Shown here piece by piece: positions 46,001-61,000 of a DNA stretch of 64,000 bases. The stretch comes from Marthasterias glacialis (Eukaryota > Echinodermata > Asteroidea > Forcipulatida > Asteriidae), in assembly GCA_911728455.2 (NCBI GenBank), contig OU452234.1:5966549-6030548 (forward strand). Reading direction: 5' to 3'. Within the stretch, counting starts at the first letter, position 1. Each line of letters starts with the position of its first letter. The notes below the pieces were generated by a model. It was given only the letters and a program-made list of their open reading frames with translations, was not told where the DNA came from and did no database searches. The position numbers and the translations under genes are program-made.

Positions 46001-49000
46001 TGTCTTGGGGACAATAAGATACCAATAGAAAAATTTGTCAGTTTCTTGTGCTACCAATAAAAGAGGTCCTTTTGCATGCAGTGCAGTTGGCTGCCTCCAA
46101 GTTGCCTAGGTACAGATTGCCCTGTGTGACCAGCCCTTAAGAATGACCCTACTTCCAAAAAAACAACCTGCTTAGACACCTGGGGTCAATTTCACAAAGC
46201 ACCAAAAATTCATCTTAAGATGAGTTGTCAGTTCGTATAGCCATAGTGATTTGTATTGTGACATCACACTTTGCTAAGCAATTAAGATTGATGCGCACTT
46301 TAAAGGGCCCATGAAGAGGTATTTTGTCACGGTACATTTTTGTGGCTTAATATATGGTTTGAAATTAACAAAACATAGTATTGACTATTTTGATGTGTCT
46401 GTTATGCGTTAATATTGCAAAGGAGGCAAGCTGAGTCTAAATGGCGAAGGAGTACCCTTGATTCTGATCATAAACTGTTCGTTAAGGTTAGTTGGGTAGT
46501 TGTTTTACAACAACTACCTCAGGGAGTGGTCGCCCCTGCCCAAACGAGCCCCAGGTCCAACTGACCCGGTTGGTAGTACCTGGTAAGGGTCCCAAACTCA
46601 GGGTTACGGGTAAAAAGCACCGAGTCCCGGGCGGTGTAAAATATCCTGGCCAACTCAGGAAGCCTGAGTAGGGTAGTGGGGCCCTGGATGGAGGAAATGC
46701 CATCAAAGGCATTTATTAAATCCATAGGATTAATAAATGGCTTCCACACTGCTGACAACACACCCTGCCAGCGCGTCAGCATACGGCAAAAACCCCTCAT
46801 GGAAAAATATGGATGACAAGAAAACTAAAGGCTGTAGAGCCCATGGCCGAAATGGGCACCATGAACATGGTAAAGTGTACAGCCAGGACTTGGAGGTCAA
46901 ACTCCAGGATGAAGTCCTGAAGTCAAAGCCGTTAGGAAGCTCCAGGACAGAGGAGAGTACAAGGGCTGGACACAGTAAACTGTATATATGTACATACAAC
47001 ACGCGCACTCTAAGAACTGAGGAAGCATTACAACACCTTATGGAAGAGCTAGAAGACTTCAAGTGGAGTATCATTGGTCTAGCAGAAACAAGGAGGGAAG
47101 GGGAATGTCTAGAACAAATACACGGTGGCGCATGGCTGTTCAACCGAGGAAAAACAGAAAAAAGCAAAGAGGCCAGAGGAATTGGCTTTCTCATACACCC
47201 CAGTATAAAAGATTGCGTTAGCCAGATAAAAAGTTACTCGGACAGAGTGATCTCATTACAAATACAGTTGTCTGGAAAAGAGGATTTGTGTATAATCAAA
47301 GTCTATGCACCTACAAGTGATCACACAGATGATGAGGTCGAACAGTTTTATGAAGACATCATAAAGGCAACCGACGAGCATAAATCTAAATATACCATTA
47401 TCATGGGAGATTTTAATGCCAAGGTAGGAGAAGCAAAACCAGGAGAAGAAACAATCATGGGTACACATGGATTTGGAAAGAGAAACACAAGAGGGGAAAC
47501 ACTTGCTGCTTTTGCAGCTCAGCATGGCCTGGTTATTACAAACACTTGTTTCAAGAAACATAAAAACCGCTACTGGACATGGGTGAGCCCGAATGGTGTG
47601 GTTAAAAATCAAATTGACTACATCTTGAGCAGTCAAAGGGAAATAGTAGAAAACTGTGAAGTTATCAGCAGAGTAGACATTGCCAGCAATCATAGAATGA
47701 TAAGAGCCACACTAAAGATCAATAGAAAACTTGCCAGGCTAAAATTTATCAACAACAAGAAAAAGCAGAAAGTGAACATCATTAAACTTCAAGGACAGAG
47801 GGAAGAATTCCAAATCAGACTTCAGAACAGATTTGAAGGTTTAGAAGTCAAAGAGCTGGATCTGGAAACAAGGCGCAACAAAATAACCACAACTATAATA
47901 GATGAAGCAGTAAATATTGCATCACCCACAAAGACATGCAAACAGAAAACCAGTGAGGATAAAGAAATCGAAGCCATAGATAAAAGGCGTAAGGAACTGA
48001 GACAAATACCAGACAAAAAAACTCTACAAAAAATTGAATATGCGGAGACAGTCAAGACAAGCAGAAAAAAGAGACGTCAGAGAAACAGACGAAGAAAGGA
48101 GAAACAAATCAAGAGAATTCTGGAGAAAGGAAGAGGGCCAAAGGAAAGCATCAAAAGAAATAACACAAACACAAGAAAAGACCAAATGAGAAAGGAAGAT
48201 GGAGATCTCACTGTCGATAGAGGTGAAGTACTTGAGGTGTGCTCTGACTTCTACCGAGAGTTATATAGTTTACAGTCTGAACGAGTAACAACAGAAGATG
48301 TGTCATCAGATACACAGAAACTGCCACAGGTAACAAGAGATGAAGTTGAACATGCACTGAAATCAATGAAAAGAAATAAGACACCTGGGGTTGATGAAAT
48401 AACAAGCGACATACTGAGAGAGGGTGGTGACGAGGTGATGTCTCACTTAACCATTCTCTACAATCAAATCTTCATGGAACAAAGGATACCAAGACAATGG
48501 AAAGAAGCGAAGGTCATTCTTCTTCATAAAAAAGGTGACAAAGCTGACATCAAGAATTATAGACCCATCAGTCTTTTATCACATCTCTACAAAATTCTAA
48601 CAAAAATTATACAAAACAGGATAAGGACAGTTCTAGACGAGCATCAACCAAGAGAACAGGCTGGGTTCAGAAAAGGATTCTCAACAACAGACCATTTATA
48701 TGTACTGAACCAACTCATTGAAAAGGCCAACGAATATCAACTGGACTTGTGTGTAGGATTCATCGACTACGAAAAAGCATTTGACTCGGTTGAACACAAA
48801 TATCTGTTTCAAGCTTTGAGAAAAACGGACATCAGTGAAGGATATGTAAAGTTACTAGAAGAAATCTACACTGGAGCAACAGCAAAAATACACATTGACA
48901 AAGACATCTCACAGGAAATCAACATCAACAGGGGAGTTAGGCAAGGGGACCCAATATCACCCAAAATCTTCACTGCTGTGTTGGAGGAAGTTTTCAAAAA

Positions 49001-52000
49001 CACCTCGCTAGATGAGAAAGGGTATAACATTGATGGCGAAATGTTGACAGATCTACGCTTTGCAGATGATGTGGCTCTGGTCACTTCTTCTGTTAACGAT
49101 TTGGAAGTGCAAATAAATGAAGTAAACAGCAAAAGTAAAGACATAGGTTTAAAGATGCACAAGGGAAAGACAAAATACATGACAAACTTCAACACTGATG
49201 ACACAATAATGGTGGAAGACCAACAGATCAGCAGGGTCACCAAGTACAAGTACTTGGGCCAAACAGTCAAAATGCAAGATAACACTCAAGATGAAGTCTC
49301 AACCAGGATTAAGTCAGGATGGAGTTCCTTTGGAAGGTACCGAGGTATACTTTGTGATAAGAACATTCCTATGGCACTTAGGAGAAAAGTATACGATCAG
49401 TGTGTACTACCGACCATAACATATAGAGCAGAAACATGGACAACAACAAAACTAATAGAACACAAACTCCGTACAGCACAAAGAGCAATGGAAAGACAAA
49501 TGCTACACATCTCAATCAGAGACAGGATCAAATGCACAGAAATACGAAAGAAAACTGGAGTAAGAGACATCATAAGGACAATAAAACAAGCTAAATGGAG
49601 ATGGGCTGGACACACTGCCAGAAGAGAAGACAACAGGTGGACAACAAGACTAATGGACTGGCAACCAAGGACAGGGAAAAGGAAAAGAGGTAGACAGAGA
49701 AGAAGATGGAGGGATGACATCAAGGAATATGCAGGAACAACATGGACAAGAACAGCAAGAAAGAGAAATGAATGGCATTTCCATGAGGGCTACATCCTAC
49801 ATTGGATGACCACAGCCTAAATGATGATGAATGATGGCTTGCTCTAAAGTCAACGATCTCATCAAACAAGCTAAATGTGCTTACTATCAAAGCATCATGG
49901 ACACCAATGACCAAAGGAGAATATTTTCTTCAATCAGTGCACTAATGGGCACAAAAAATGTCTCCCTTCCGTCATCCACCTCTGATAACATACTTCTCTG
50001 CAACAGATTCGCTACTTACTTCCAAAGTAAAGTCTCAAATATTCGAGAATTTTTGAAGCAACAAGCATCAGTTCAATTGGACGACAGTGAATCTGTCATT
50101 CCTGTTCGTGACAGCCCTTAAACCCACTGACCTTGATGAACTCCAACAATGCTGCAATAAAAGTCACACCAAGTCATGTGTCCTTGATGGACTTCCAACT
50201 GCCATTCTCAAGGACACAATCTCTGCTCACCTTCCGACCCTTGTTAACCTTATTATTGCCTCATTCAGCAGTGGCATTTTCCCTTCTGATCTTAAGCAAG
50301 CAGTGATCACCCCTGTCTTAAAGAAACCTGATCTGGATAAAGAGCAGTTGAACAACTACAGACCTGTTTCCAACCTGCCTTTTATTGGGAAACTGTTTGA
50401 GCGCCTTGCCATAAAACGTCTCAGTGATCACTTCAACCAAAATAATTACAATGAGATTCACCAGTCTGTATATAAACCTTTCCACAGCACTGAAACAGCT
50501 CTCGTTAAAGTACATCATGATATCGCTACAGCCCTCGGAGAGAACCAAGCTGTGCTATTGGTTCTACTAGATCTTTCCGCTGCATTTGATACTGTCGACA
50601 ATAGTCGCCTCATTGATGTTCTCGAAGGTCAATTTGGTGTAACCAACACAGCTAAAGCTTGGTTTTCCTCATATCTGTTCAACCGCTTCCAACGGGCTGC
50701 CATTGGATCTTCTTTGTCAAACGGATTTCCCCTTGAATCCGGCCTTCCGCAAGGCTCTGTTGTTGGCCCAATCTTATTCAACACATACACAGCGTCACTT
50801 GAAATGATTCTCAAGCGTCACAATGTTCAATACCACAAATATGCAGATGACATTCAAGTCTGCACTGTCTACTATCCATATCACAATGGTGGTCTTGCCA
50901 TAGCTACAGAAACTCTCACCTTATGTATTCGTGATGTACACCAATGGATGCTCATCAACCGACTCAAGCTTAACGATGACAAAAAACATCATTCATGCAC
51001 TTCTTGTCTCCCTACCATCTTAACAAGTTTGGCAGCACTGGCATTCAGGTTGGCAACACAGTTATCCACTCAGAAATGCAATGTAAAAATCTTGGTGTGA
51101 TGTTTGATTGCCATCTGTCAATGAAGGATCATGTAGCATATATCTGCAAAAAATGTTATTACCACCTCCGTCGCATCCGGTATGTCAGAAAATATCTTAC
51201 GCACTCCAGCTGCTGCACTGCTGCCCTTGTAATATCCGACTTGGACTACTGCAACGCCATCCTTTGTAATATCCCAGAAAACCAAGTCCGATGATTAAAA
51301 CAAACTCAAAACTCAGCTGCCTGCATCATCAGCAGATCTGGAAAAAATGAACATATTACCCCATCCTCCTCAACTTACACTGGTTTCCAGTGAACCTCCG
51401 CATAAAATATAAAGTCCTCCTACTCATTTGGAAATGCCTAAACTCCATGTCCCCTGTCTACCTCCAAAATCTCATATCAATCTACCAACGTGACAGCAGG
51501 CTACGCAAACTCACAGATGGCACAACACTCTGCAAGCCAAATTCTACAAAATCAGCTGGCCACGGTGCTTTCTGATACACTGGTCCAAGACTCTGGAACA
51601 AACTCCCAGCTAAACTCCGGCAATCAATTTCTGTTCATGTTTTCAGAAACAACTCAAAACTGAACTTTTTAGATCTATTTAGAGCTTGGTATTGATTCAT
51701 TGTTTAGTTTTTTTGTACAGCGCCTTGATCTAGTTGCTAGGATTAATGCGCTCTATAAGAACTCAATATTATTATTATTATTATTAATACACTTTAATTG
51801 AGCCCCGAAAATGTGTGCCATTTGATTGCGCAAGGATCCATGACGTAGGCTGTGGTAAAACATTTCGAAGACGGCTCTGGTGCCAAGTGGTCAACAATGC
51901 ATTACATGTTATTGTCACACACATGGCCCTGGTCAGCCGTTCCACTGTCTACATCACAGATTTTATGTTAATGAGGAAGGGTGGGCGGAGCACGGCACCC

Positions 52001-55000
52001 CTAATTTTAGAAAAATAATTCGGCAATTCAGAGAAAATAATCCCGTCAGACATGATCAAGCTACCTGCATATCACATAATGTTCACAGATGCATGTTGAA
52101 TATTTATCAGACAATTCAACACACAACTCTGATTGTGAGTGGTCAATCATAAGATAAGTGCTCCAAACTGACCACTCTTGACCAATCAAAATTCATTTCC
52201 TTCTGCATGAATACATAATCACCCAATGAAAATCTTCAATGAAAAATGACATCACCTGTAGCTTTTGCACCTCTCCGGTCAGCTCCACTATTTGGTTCTT
52301 CTGATCACGTGCAGTGTCCCTTAGAGTAAATACTTCAGCAGAGAGGGACGTGGCCTTTGACCTTTCCTCATTCAATGCAGAAGCTGACGTAGCCATTTTT
52401 GATGTCAATTTGGTCAACTGGGCGTGATAATCATTCTCGGAGAAAAGGACCATGGAAAGATATGTAATTGATGAAAACTGTAGGCCACAAAATGTAACTT
52501 ATTCCGGCAATGGGAGAATTTTGAGGATACTTGATGGCAGCAGATTTACCAGGTAAATCCACCGTTCTCAGAAAATTGTGCATGCTTAGCAACTATGCAA
52601 ACAGTGGAAATTTACCTGGTGAGTCTGCTGCCACCCAGTGTCCCAAAGTCTCCCATTGGCTTGCTTTTGCCAAGGTGTCCTTATAATTTAGTAACATGAG
52701 TGCACCGGGGAGAAACTGCATTGCCTAGCTCTCTATGATATGGAGCTCGATTGCAAAAAAAATATATAACAAAATTAACAGAAACAACGTGCAAATAAAG
52801 AAAGGGTTACATATAAAGTTTACATCCCATAAATCTGCACTACCAAGATGCATACTGAAAGAATAAGCACAAGACAAAATGAACAAGATGAAAAGAGGAT
52901 AGTGCCTGTGACACAAGGATTGCAAGAAAAACCTGAACACTGCCAGAAAAACAAGTGTCATGACCAGGGCCCAATTTCATAGAGCTGCTAAAAGCAGCTA
53001 GAGTAGCTAAAGCACAATAAGGTTACCATGTCATATATACCATCTGTGACTGGTTTGATGCAAATTGTTAAGCAATATTTTCTATTTTCTGGACCACTCA
53101 GCCACAACACGCAATGTCAGTCTGTATCCGAATTGGTGGCCGCGGCTACAACTATGACTGTTGCTAAGGGTGTTGCTAAGGACGTCCTGTGCTTCAATGC
53201 ATGAGGCGGTGATCTAGCTGTAGCCATAGCCATAGCCGCCAATTCAGACACGGCCTTAGTGCCCTGCCTTCTCCAGCCAAACGCACCACATGTACACATT
53301 TTGTGTATGTGTGTGTGTGCAAATACTAGCCGTGATCAATATATAAAGCAATACAGTGTCTTGAGGGGCATTTCATTAACTAAAACACTCAACTCACTGT
53401 CATTTTTTTCTCTTCTTCCAGTTGCTGCTTGAGTGTGTCAGTTTTTTTCAGCGCCCTCTGCAGCTCATCCTTGTCCAGCTTCTTCTGGTCCTTCATTGCA
53501 CTATTGACTGCAGTCAGTTTTTGTTTGTCTGCACAAAGCAGGAGTTTACATTCCTGTGCAGACTTCAACTGCTGCTGGAGGTTGGTCAGGTTTTTGGATG
53601 CCTGCGTCAAATTTGAAAACAAAAATATGTTGTTTTGCTGGGGTGTGATTGTGTGACATCTTTTATCAGCATAGTATAAGAACTTGAGATTGGATTGCTC
53701 TTGCTTACAATGTTTTAATTAATTTGGTGGCTTAGGGAAACCAGAATTTTTTATGAAGTTAGTGACTTTAATGACCCTTTTCTTATTTCACAATAACAGT
53801 TCCTGTCACAACTGCTAAAAGTTTATGTAATTGCACAAAGTCTATGCATATTCATGAAAAAGTTCTAACCTCTGTAACCTGATTGGCCTGTTCATCCTTC
53901 TCCTCTTCAAGTCTCCCAAGGGCGCTGTCTAAGGCTGCTTTTTGCCTTCTCATTTTTTTCCTAAGTACGGAGTGTCTAGAGAGGGCAGTGTTCAGGCTGT
54001 CTTGTAGAGTCTCCAGCTCATCTTCAAGTTGTTGTTTCTGGGCAGTAATTTCTTCCAAGGATGCCCGAGACTCTGAAAGGTCGCTCTGCAGTTTGCTCAC
54101 TTGTGATTCTAACTCCTCACAGCGGCTGCCACAAAAAATAACAAATGAGAGAAACCACGATTATTGTACATTGTAAAAAATGGGCAAACATATCGCATGG
54201 GGCACACAAGAATTTGATCAGTTCCTTGCATGACTATTAGAAAAAAATTAGAAAAATTAGAGTACTTGACGTAGCTCAAAGCCGAAACCAAAGTTTCCCG
54301 TTAACTACCTGTATTTAGTACAAGGGTAACATTGTATGACACGATTTTGAGTTTGGACAATTTCCGTCATTTTTTTTCACCTCTTGGCTGTCTGTAAATC
54401 CAACTGTGACCGATCGTAACCAAGTTGCCGTGCCTCCAGATCCTTGACCCTGTCACTGAGTTCCCTCCTCTCTATCGTCACTACATCCAGTCTTCGCTCC
54501 AAATCCAGGGTCAAGATGGCTCCCTCCTTCAGCTTAGCAGAGGACTCGATCTCTTGGGTTGCCATGGTAACGGTAGCCCTGTTCTGCAGAGCGTGCAGAT
54601 CCTCAGTTGCTTGTTTCAGTTCTGCAGTGACTCTTGCTAGTTCTGTTTGAGGTCGGAGGTTAAGGGAGATTGAAATTAGTCCAGTGTTGATTCATGTTAT
54701 GATGACCAACATGCAGACAGCCAGTCAAAATTTTACCAAAATCTGTGGCAGTTCATGTGACTAGATTTGTTTAAAATTTTTTTTATGCATTCTGCCCATC
54801 ACAAGGCCCACAGGCCAATCAAGGTGTGGGCTACTTTTTGAAGGGATAGAAACCTGCCCCAATGTGCAGAAATAAGACATGGCGAGATATAAACACAATT
54901 CTCTTCACAGCACAGCTAAGAACAGGGAGGGGTAAATGAATCCGTTGCGAGACAAACAAAACTGCCTCTTCCCCTATTTGAAGCAATTATAGTTAAGTGT

Positions 55001-58000
55001 CTTGCTTAAGGACACAAGTGTCATGACTGGGATTCGAACCCACATCCTGATGACTTCGCCACCAGAATTTGAGTCTGACGCATTCAACTGCCAGGCCACG
55101 TTACTAAAGTCAAAAGTGTGCATTGGGTGCATGCAGACAAAGAGATCAACAGTCCAAGAGACTGAAATTTTCTTTGCATATTGGAAATTTTAACAAAAAC
55201 TGTGGCAGTGCATGTAACTAGACGAGGTAACCCACTATAGATGACATTACTACAGTCAAAAGTGTGCATTGGGTGCAAGGTAGACTGAGGGAGATCAACA
55301 GTTTAGGAGACTTTGCATATTACACTGGTGTGACGAGTGCGATGCGTACCCCCACCTTATTTTTTGCATAAATTACGTAATCATCTGTTTATTATTTAAA
55401 TCGCATGGCTAGCGCCCTCTGGCAGCTTCCCTTCTTGTCTTATTCTGTTCTGGGTTGAAGACCCTCATGACGTCTTACTGTTTGCTGTCTTCACCCAGCA
55501 GGTAAAGATATACTTTGTTTATTTATTAATGCTTAATATTTCATAGTTATTTCTTAGATCAATTAGTATTTAGTATAGGCAATAATATCCTTAAGTTGCA
55601 TTTGGTCTAGATTATGGTCTATTAGCTTTGATGGATATTTTGGTAAGACGAAACATCGTTAGCGATCCACTGACTAGCGACATTTATATTTTAGATATTT
55701 TCCTTGTCATTATTACCTTTAAGTAATGATTGTGCCAGTGAGGAAATTGTTAGTTTGTTCAATCATTGCTTTTGAGACTGGAAATGACTTATGTTTGTTA
55801 GATTTCCTCATTCGTTTTCCTAAAATCAAAGATGTCTGCTGCGTCTTGAGTTTTGGCGCCAACCGCGGCTATTGTTCATTACATTATTTTAGTGTTAACT
55901 ATTTTTAATATATTAGTTGTTATTTTGTAACATTATTTTGTTCTGGGTTGAAAACCCTCATGACGTGTTACTGTTTGCTGTCTTCACCCAACAGATTCAA
56001 TAAACCAGCTAAAGGAACAAAAAACTTGCCGTTTAGCCCGTATTCTTTCCAAGGGTCACACTGGCATAAAGTAAGATATAGGTGTAAGAGGTAAGAGAGC
56101 CACGAAAATGACACTTAAACATTCACTTTACATCGGCAACACAACAGACTGAAAAAACAACAGATAGAGACACTAAGGTATTCAAAATGTTTGTTCATCA
56201 CACTCATATAGAAATAAATATGATTTGAAACTTTGCATGGTGAGAACATCACACTCACTCAGAAAAAAATATGATTTGAAACTTTGCATGGTGAGAACAC
56301 AATCTAGTGAGGTTTGCGGAGACACTGTGTGTACATGAAAACTCTCTCTATGAGTAGTGGTGGAACCCAGCTTATCCTGTTCCAGTTCCCCCCACCACCC
56401 CTTTGCGCACCATTTAACTAAGCCTACCCGTTAGCTAAAACTCTTCAGCAGTTCTTAAGCAGCATACAGCAACAAAGTCCAGCATTCTCTTGAAGACAAT
56501 CAGAGCATACTGATCAAAACATTGAGTTGTCAAACCATCGGTTATTTTCAGAACCACCACAACTCATAGAGAGTTTTCATGTACATGGTGTCTCCGCAAA
56601 CCTCAGGGTTCTCCCCATGCACAACCTAGCGTATCGGGCCGATACGCACGAATTACGGGCCGATACGCAGAAATTACGGCCGATACGCAAAAAAAAAAAA
56701 TAAATAAATAAATATTTAAAAAAAAACTTTTTTTAAAGATTTTAATATCAAATTCAAACAAAAATCCTAACATGAAACCATTTTAAATGTTCCAGATTGC
56801 ACAGTAGAGCTTTTCAAACTAAACATAAACATCAAATAAAAACATTCCACGGACCTGTTTACCAATTAAGCGTGCTTCGGCCACACTTTCAAAATTTGGG
56901 TCCAGAATGCCCCACAGTTTTGAAAAATCCTGGGGAGAACCCTGAACCTCACTAGATCATATAGACAACAATTTTGGCATGAGGCAGACAGACAGACAAA
57001 CAGAAAAACAGAGAAACCAAAAGGCAAAGAGCCTATAACACTATCTTTGTGGACTGCACTCTCGTCAAGTATGGTCTGACACCAACGCGGACAGCAGTGA
57101 AACCAATCTCTAACCTTCTCTACATTTGTTGAGTTCCTCAGTGAGCTGAGCAGTCTGCTTCCGAGCCTCTATTGACTTCTGACTGCTCTGTTGATGGTCC
57201 TGTTGGAGTGACATCACCTGACGATTAAGACGAGATTTCTCCTCTTCCACTTTGCTACACTTTGTCTGTTGACCAACAATTCACAAAGTTAAAGCTTTTT
57301 AAAGTAAGAATTAGTTGATGAAGGATGTGGCTATTTAAGTCATTCATTCATATGACGTCATCTACTACACAGCACCAGAATATGAAACAGCGCATCATAC
57401 ACAAAAGGGAACATTGACGCCGGGTGGTTTGAATGCAGATGTTTCTGCATACAAACTACCATAAGAAGCCCAGAAGAAGACCCAGTTGGGTCGAAAATTC
57501 GGCCATCCTAACATTTTTTTTGTTTTGGTAAGCATTGATTCAATTTTTCATTTTGATATTACTCATTCATTATACATTTTGCAGTTTTAAATGTTTAGTG
57601 TTTCATAGATCTGGTTGCCTATCCCTGTCTGCTTGTCACCTGTTTCTCTATTGCTTACAGTGCCTTGCATAAGTGCCAGCAGCCATTGCTCTTTACGCCC
57701 TCAGCCATTGAGCTGTGCTGTCTTGAGGGTTCCCCACCCTTCTTAGACCCAATTGGACTCCCTACTTGCATATGGTGTCAAAAGCTCGAACAGCGCCCTC
57801 ACTGAGGTCAAAGGAAGATCTATCATTGGCTGAGAGTTGTGAGTACTACCTGTGGAGGTAGGAAATCGGCCTGGACTACTACTAGTCGAAACGTGGAGAC
57901 CAAATTAATGATTCACTCCACGGCAGTGAAGTGAAACACAAGAAGTACCCTCAATCCTCTAAGCGAAAGTAGCAGTAATAGTCCCAGCCAATTTCCTACC

Positions 58001-61000
58001 TCCCAGGTAGTACTTAATAAGCAGGACAGTTCTTTTCAGAACTAGGTTGTCCCCCCACAATTCCGAAGTCTACTCCGTGGTAGTAGAATAATAACACGAC
58101 ATGTTCTCACAAGGACAATCTACTGTATACAGCAAAGTAGGTATAATCACAAGGTGTTACCACAAATTATACATATATAGAGGATCAAGGGGGGTCGCCA
58201 GGGATGTACCTAAACCATGTCACTTGCCTGTCTCTCATACTCAAGGGCCGTGGTTGCAGCCACTAGTCTTCTTATGGATCCTACGTCTTGCTAATTATAG
58301 GGGAGGGGGGCTATCAGGGACCTACCTAAACCATGTCACTTGCCTGTCTCTAATACTCAAGGGCCGTGGTTGCAGCCACTAGTCTTCTTATGAATCCTAC
58401 GTCTTACTAATTATAGGGGAGGGGGGCTATCAGGGACCTACCTGAACCATGTCTCTTGCCTGTCTCTCATATTCAAGGGCCGTGGTTGCGGCCACTAGCT
58501 GTCTTTTTATAGATTCTGCATCTTGTTTAGTCTGGGTAAGATCAGAGGTCAAACGGCCTCGGACTTCAGTCACATGCAGAAGCTGATAAGGAACATTTGA
58601 ATCACTTAATAGAATAAAAATAGCAAACACCTAAATGCACATAAAGTTAACTTATGTTTGAATGACAATACTCAGTAAATGCATGGGTCACATTGCACAG
58701 ATCTGTTTAGACACATGAATTTGAAAAGCCCAGAAAAGTTAAGAATATGTAGGAACCACCTGACAGTAGACAAAGGTAATAAATAATAATGTGTATATAT
58801 TATGTGCTTTATCAAGCCAGTTAGGCCTCTTAAAGCGAATTACAGTATAATTACCCCCTGCTCATCGGGCCTTAAGCATTCGTAAAACCATCTCAACTCC
58901 TTTGGAGTATGCAGCACCGGCAGCCAAATCAGCGCACAGATTGCCAATCATTCACATCAACAATCTCTACCCTCGCAGGTACCCATACTCCTGGGTGATG
59001 AGAAGCAACTATAGTAAAGTGTCTTGCTCAAGGACACAACCAGGATTCGAACCCACACTCCAGTGACCCAGTCACCAAAACCTGAGCACTTTTTATTTGG
59101 AATGTTAAGGTGAGCAGTGTCCAGATTTTCTTCATACTTGAAGTTCCGCAAGAAATCATCTATTGATCTCACCGATTCAGTCATTTTCTGGACTCTTTCT
59201 TCCTGTGCTCGTCTGTCAGCGTCTAGTTTACACTGAGCCTCTTCCTGAAGCTTTTTAGCGGCTTGACAAGACTCTCTCTCCTTGGATAACTCACTCTGTT
59301 CATTCATGCATGTCATCTGGCAATCATTCATCATCAAAATAAATAATTATTTTATTGATTAAAATTGACAAATGTCTGAAAAAATCTGCAAATGTAGAAA
59401 CACTAATTCACATTGTATTAAAGCAATTAAGTTTTCCCATATTTATTTTAAACTTACAGAAATAAATTATTCAGTGGCATAACCAGACATTTCCATTTTG
59501 GGGGCAAGCGGGGGCAAAGACATACTTTTGGGGGGTTATTTAATGTATGAACCATTAATATATGCATTTTTTTATCTCATTGTGGGGGGGGGGGGTGTTA
59601 TCTCTATTAAAATTTAAAAACAAAAAAAATTGTTTTAAACTTTGTGGTGAAACATTATGTTTTTTATATATATCATTCACATTCCCATTTCATAACCTTT
59701 TGGTGACCAGTACAAAGTCAGACCTTTCAATATTTGTTGAGGTTTTTTTTAAAAGTATTTTCAAACAGCATTGATAACTGTGACAGTATTGATAAATGCG
59801 ATAAACTGTTGGAGTTTTAAATTTATACAACTAAAAAATGTGAATCAAACAACCTAAAAAGGGCAATTTGAGTCTAATGAATGAGCAGTTACTTCAATGG
59901 ACAGACCTTCAGGAACACCAGGTGGCAGCAGACATACCAGGTGAATAATAAATTGGTCCTAAAAACGAAAGCATGCTCAGACCTCTTTAAACAATGGACA
60001 ATTACGGCTCCATTTCACAAAGTACTTAAGATGAGTTGTCAGTACTGCCATAAGTGATTTGTATTGCGACATAGCACTTTGCTTAGCAATTAAGATTGAT
60101 TTGCAATTAAGATCTATCTTATCTCTTTGTGATACTGAGAGAGAGCCCTGGTTTGTCTGATGCCACCTATTGTTTCCCATGAAACAAACCCCCAGGAAAA
60201 TCCAGGGGAAATTTGACCACACTTCCACCACCCATGTTCGTTTCGCACTTGCTGCAATTTTCCTGGAAAAATGACAACTCAATATGTGAACACCTCAACG
60301 ATCTCACTTAATCCTACGCTCAAGTAGGGGCAGTTATTTCCTGGGAGTTTGCCAGGGTTAGCAATTCCAGTGTGAAAAGGTCAACCAAATTCCCTGTGAA
60401 TTTCCCAGGGAATTCGTCCAGTGTGAAAGGTGCTTTTGATAGGAGATTGAAAGCAGCATACCTCTATACCAGCCAGTCTAACATCTCTTAATTGATGTGC
60501 CTTCCGTCGTTCTGTCTCTAGATCCTGGACTAAGTTCATGTGTTTGTTAAACTGCTGATGTATGCCTTGTATTGCATTGCTGCTGAACAGTGAGTCCAAA
60601 TCACCAATGTTTAGTGTGTCAGAACAGCTTGACTGAAAATAAAACCAGGTCAAACAAAATTTATTCCAGTGAGCATAGTTCTGTTAATTTTTTTGTATAA
60701 AAGCAGCTTTGTGAAATTGGGCCCAGGAGTCGAACAAGAAACCAAACAACACAGACATGCAATTTTGTAATTTGCAAAAAAAAGGGGGGAACTGTAAAAA
60801 GTTTCAGACTTGAACTCAGCCTTATATCAGCCTGGTGAAAGAAATAGTTGTTGTTTTCTTCAGACATTAAAAAAATCATACTCGTTGATCTACTTCTCAT
60901 GTGCTGAGGATACTGGTTCCCAAAAGCTCCCTGAAATCTGTAACTTCAGGGGTTACCAAAAGGTGGAAATGGCATTATTTCATCATATCTCCTAAATTTC

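Noticed and set aside
59020..59172. Extension of the coiled-coil exon to the left, reading SIDDFLRNFKYEENLD
   Set aside because: The frame is open, but only the donor at 59173/59172 (TCG|GTGAGA) gives the phase needed by the next exon, and a SINE follows directly.
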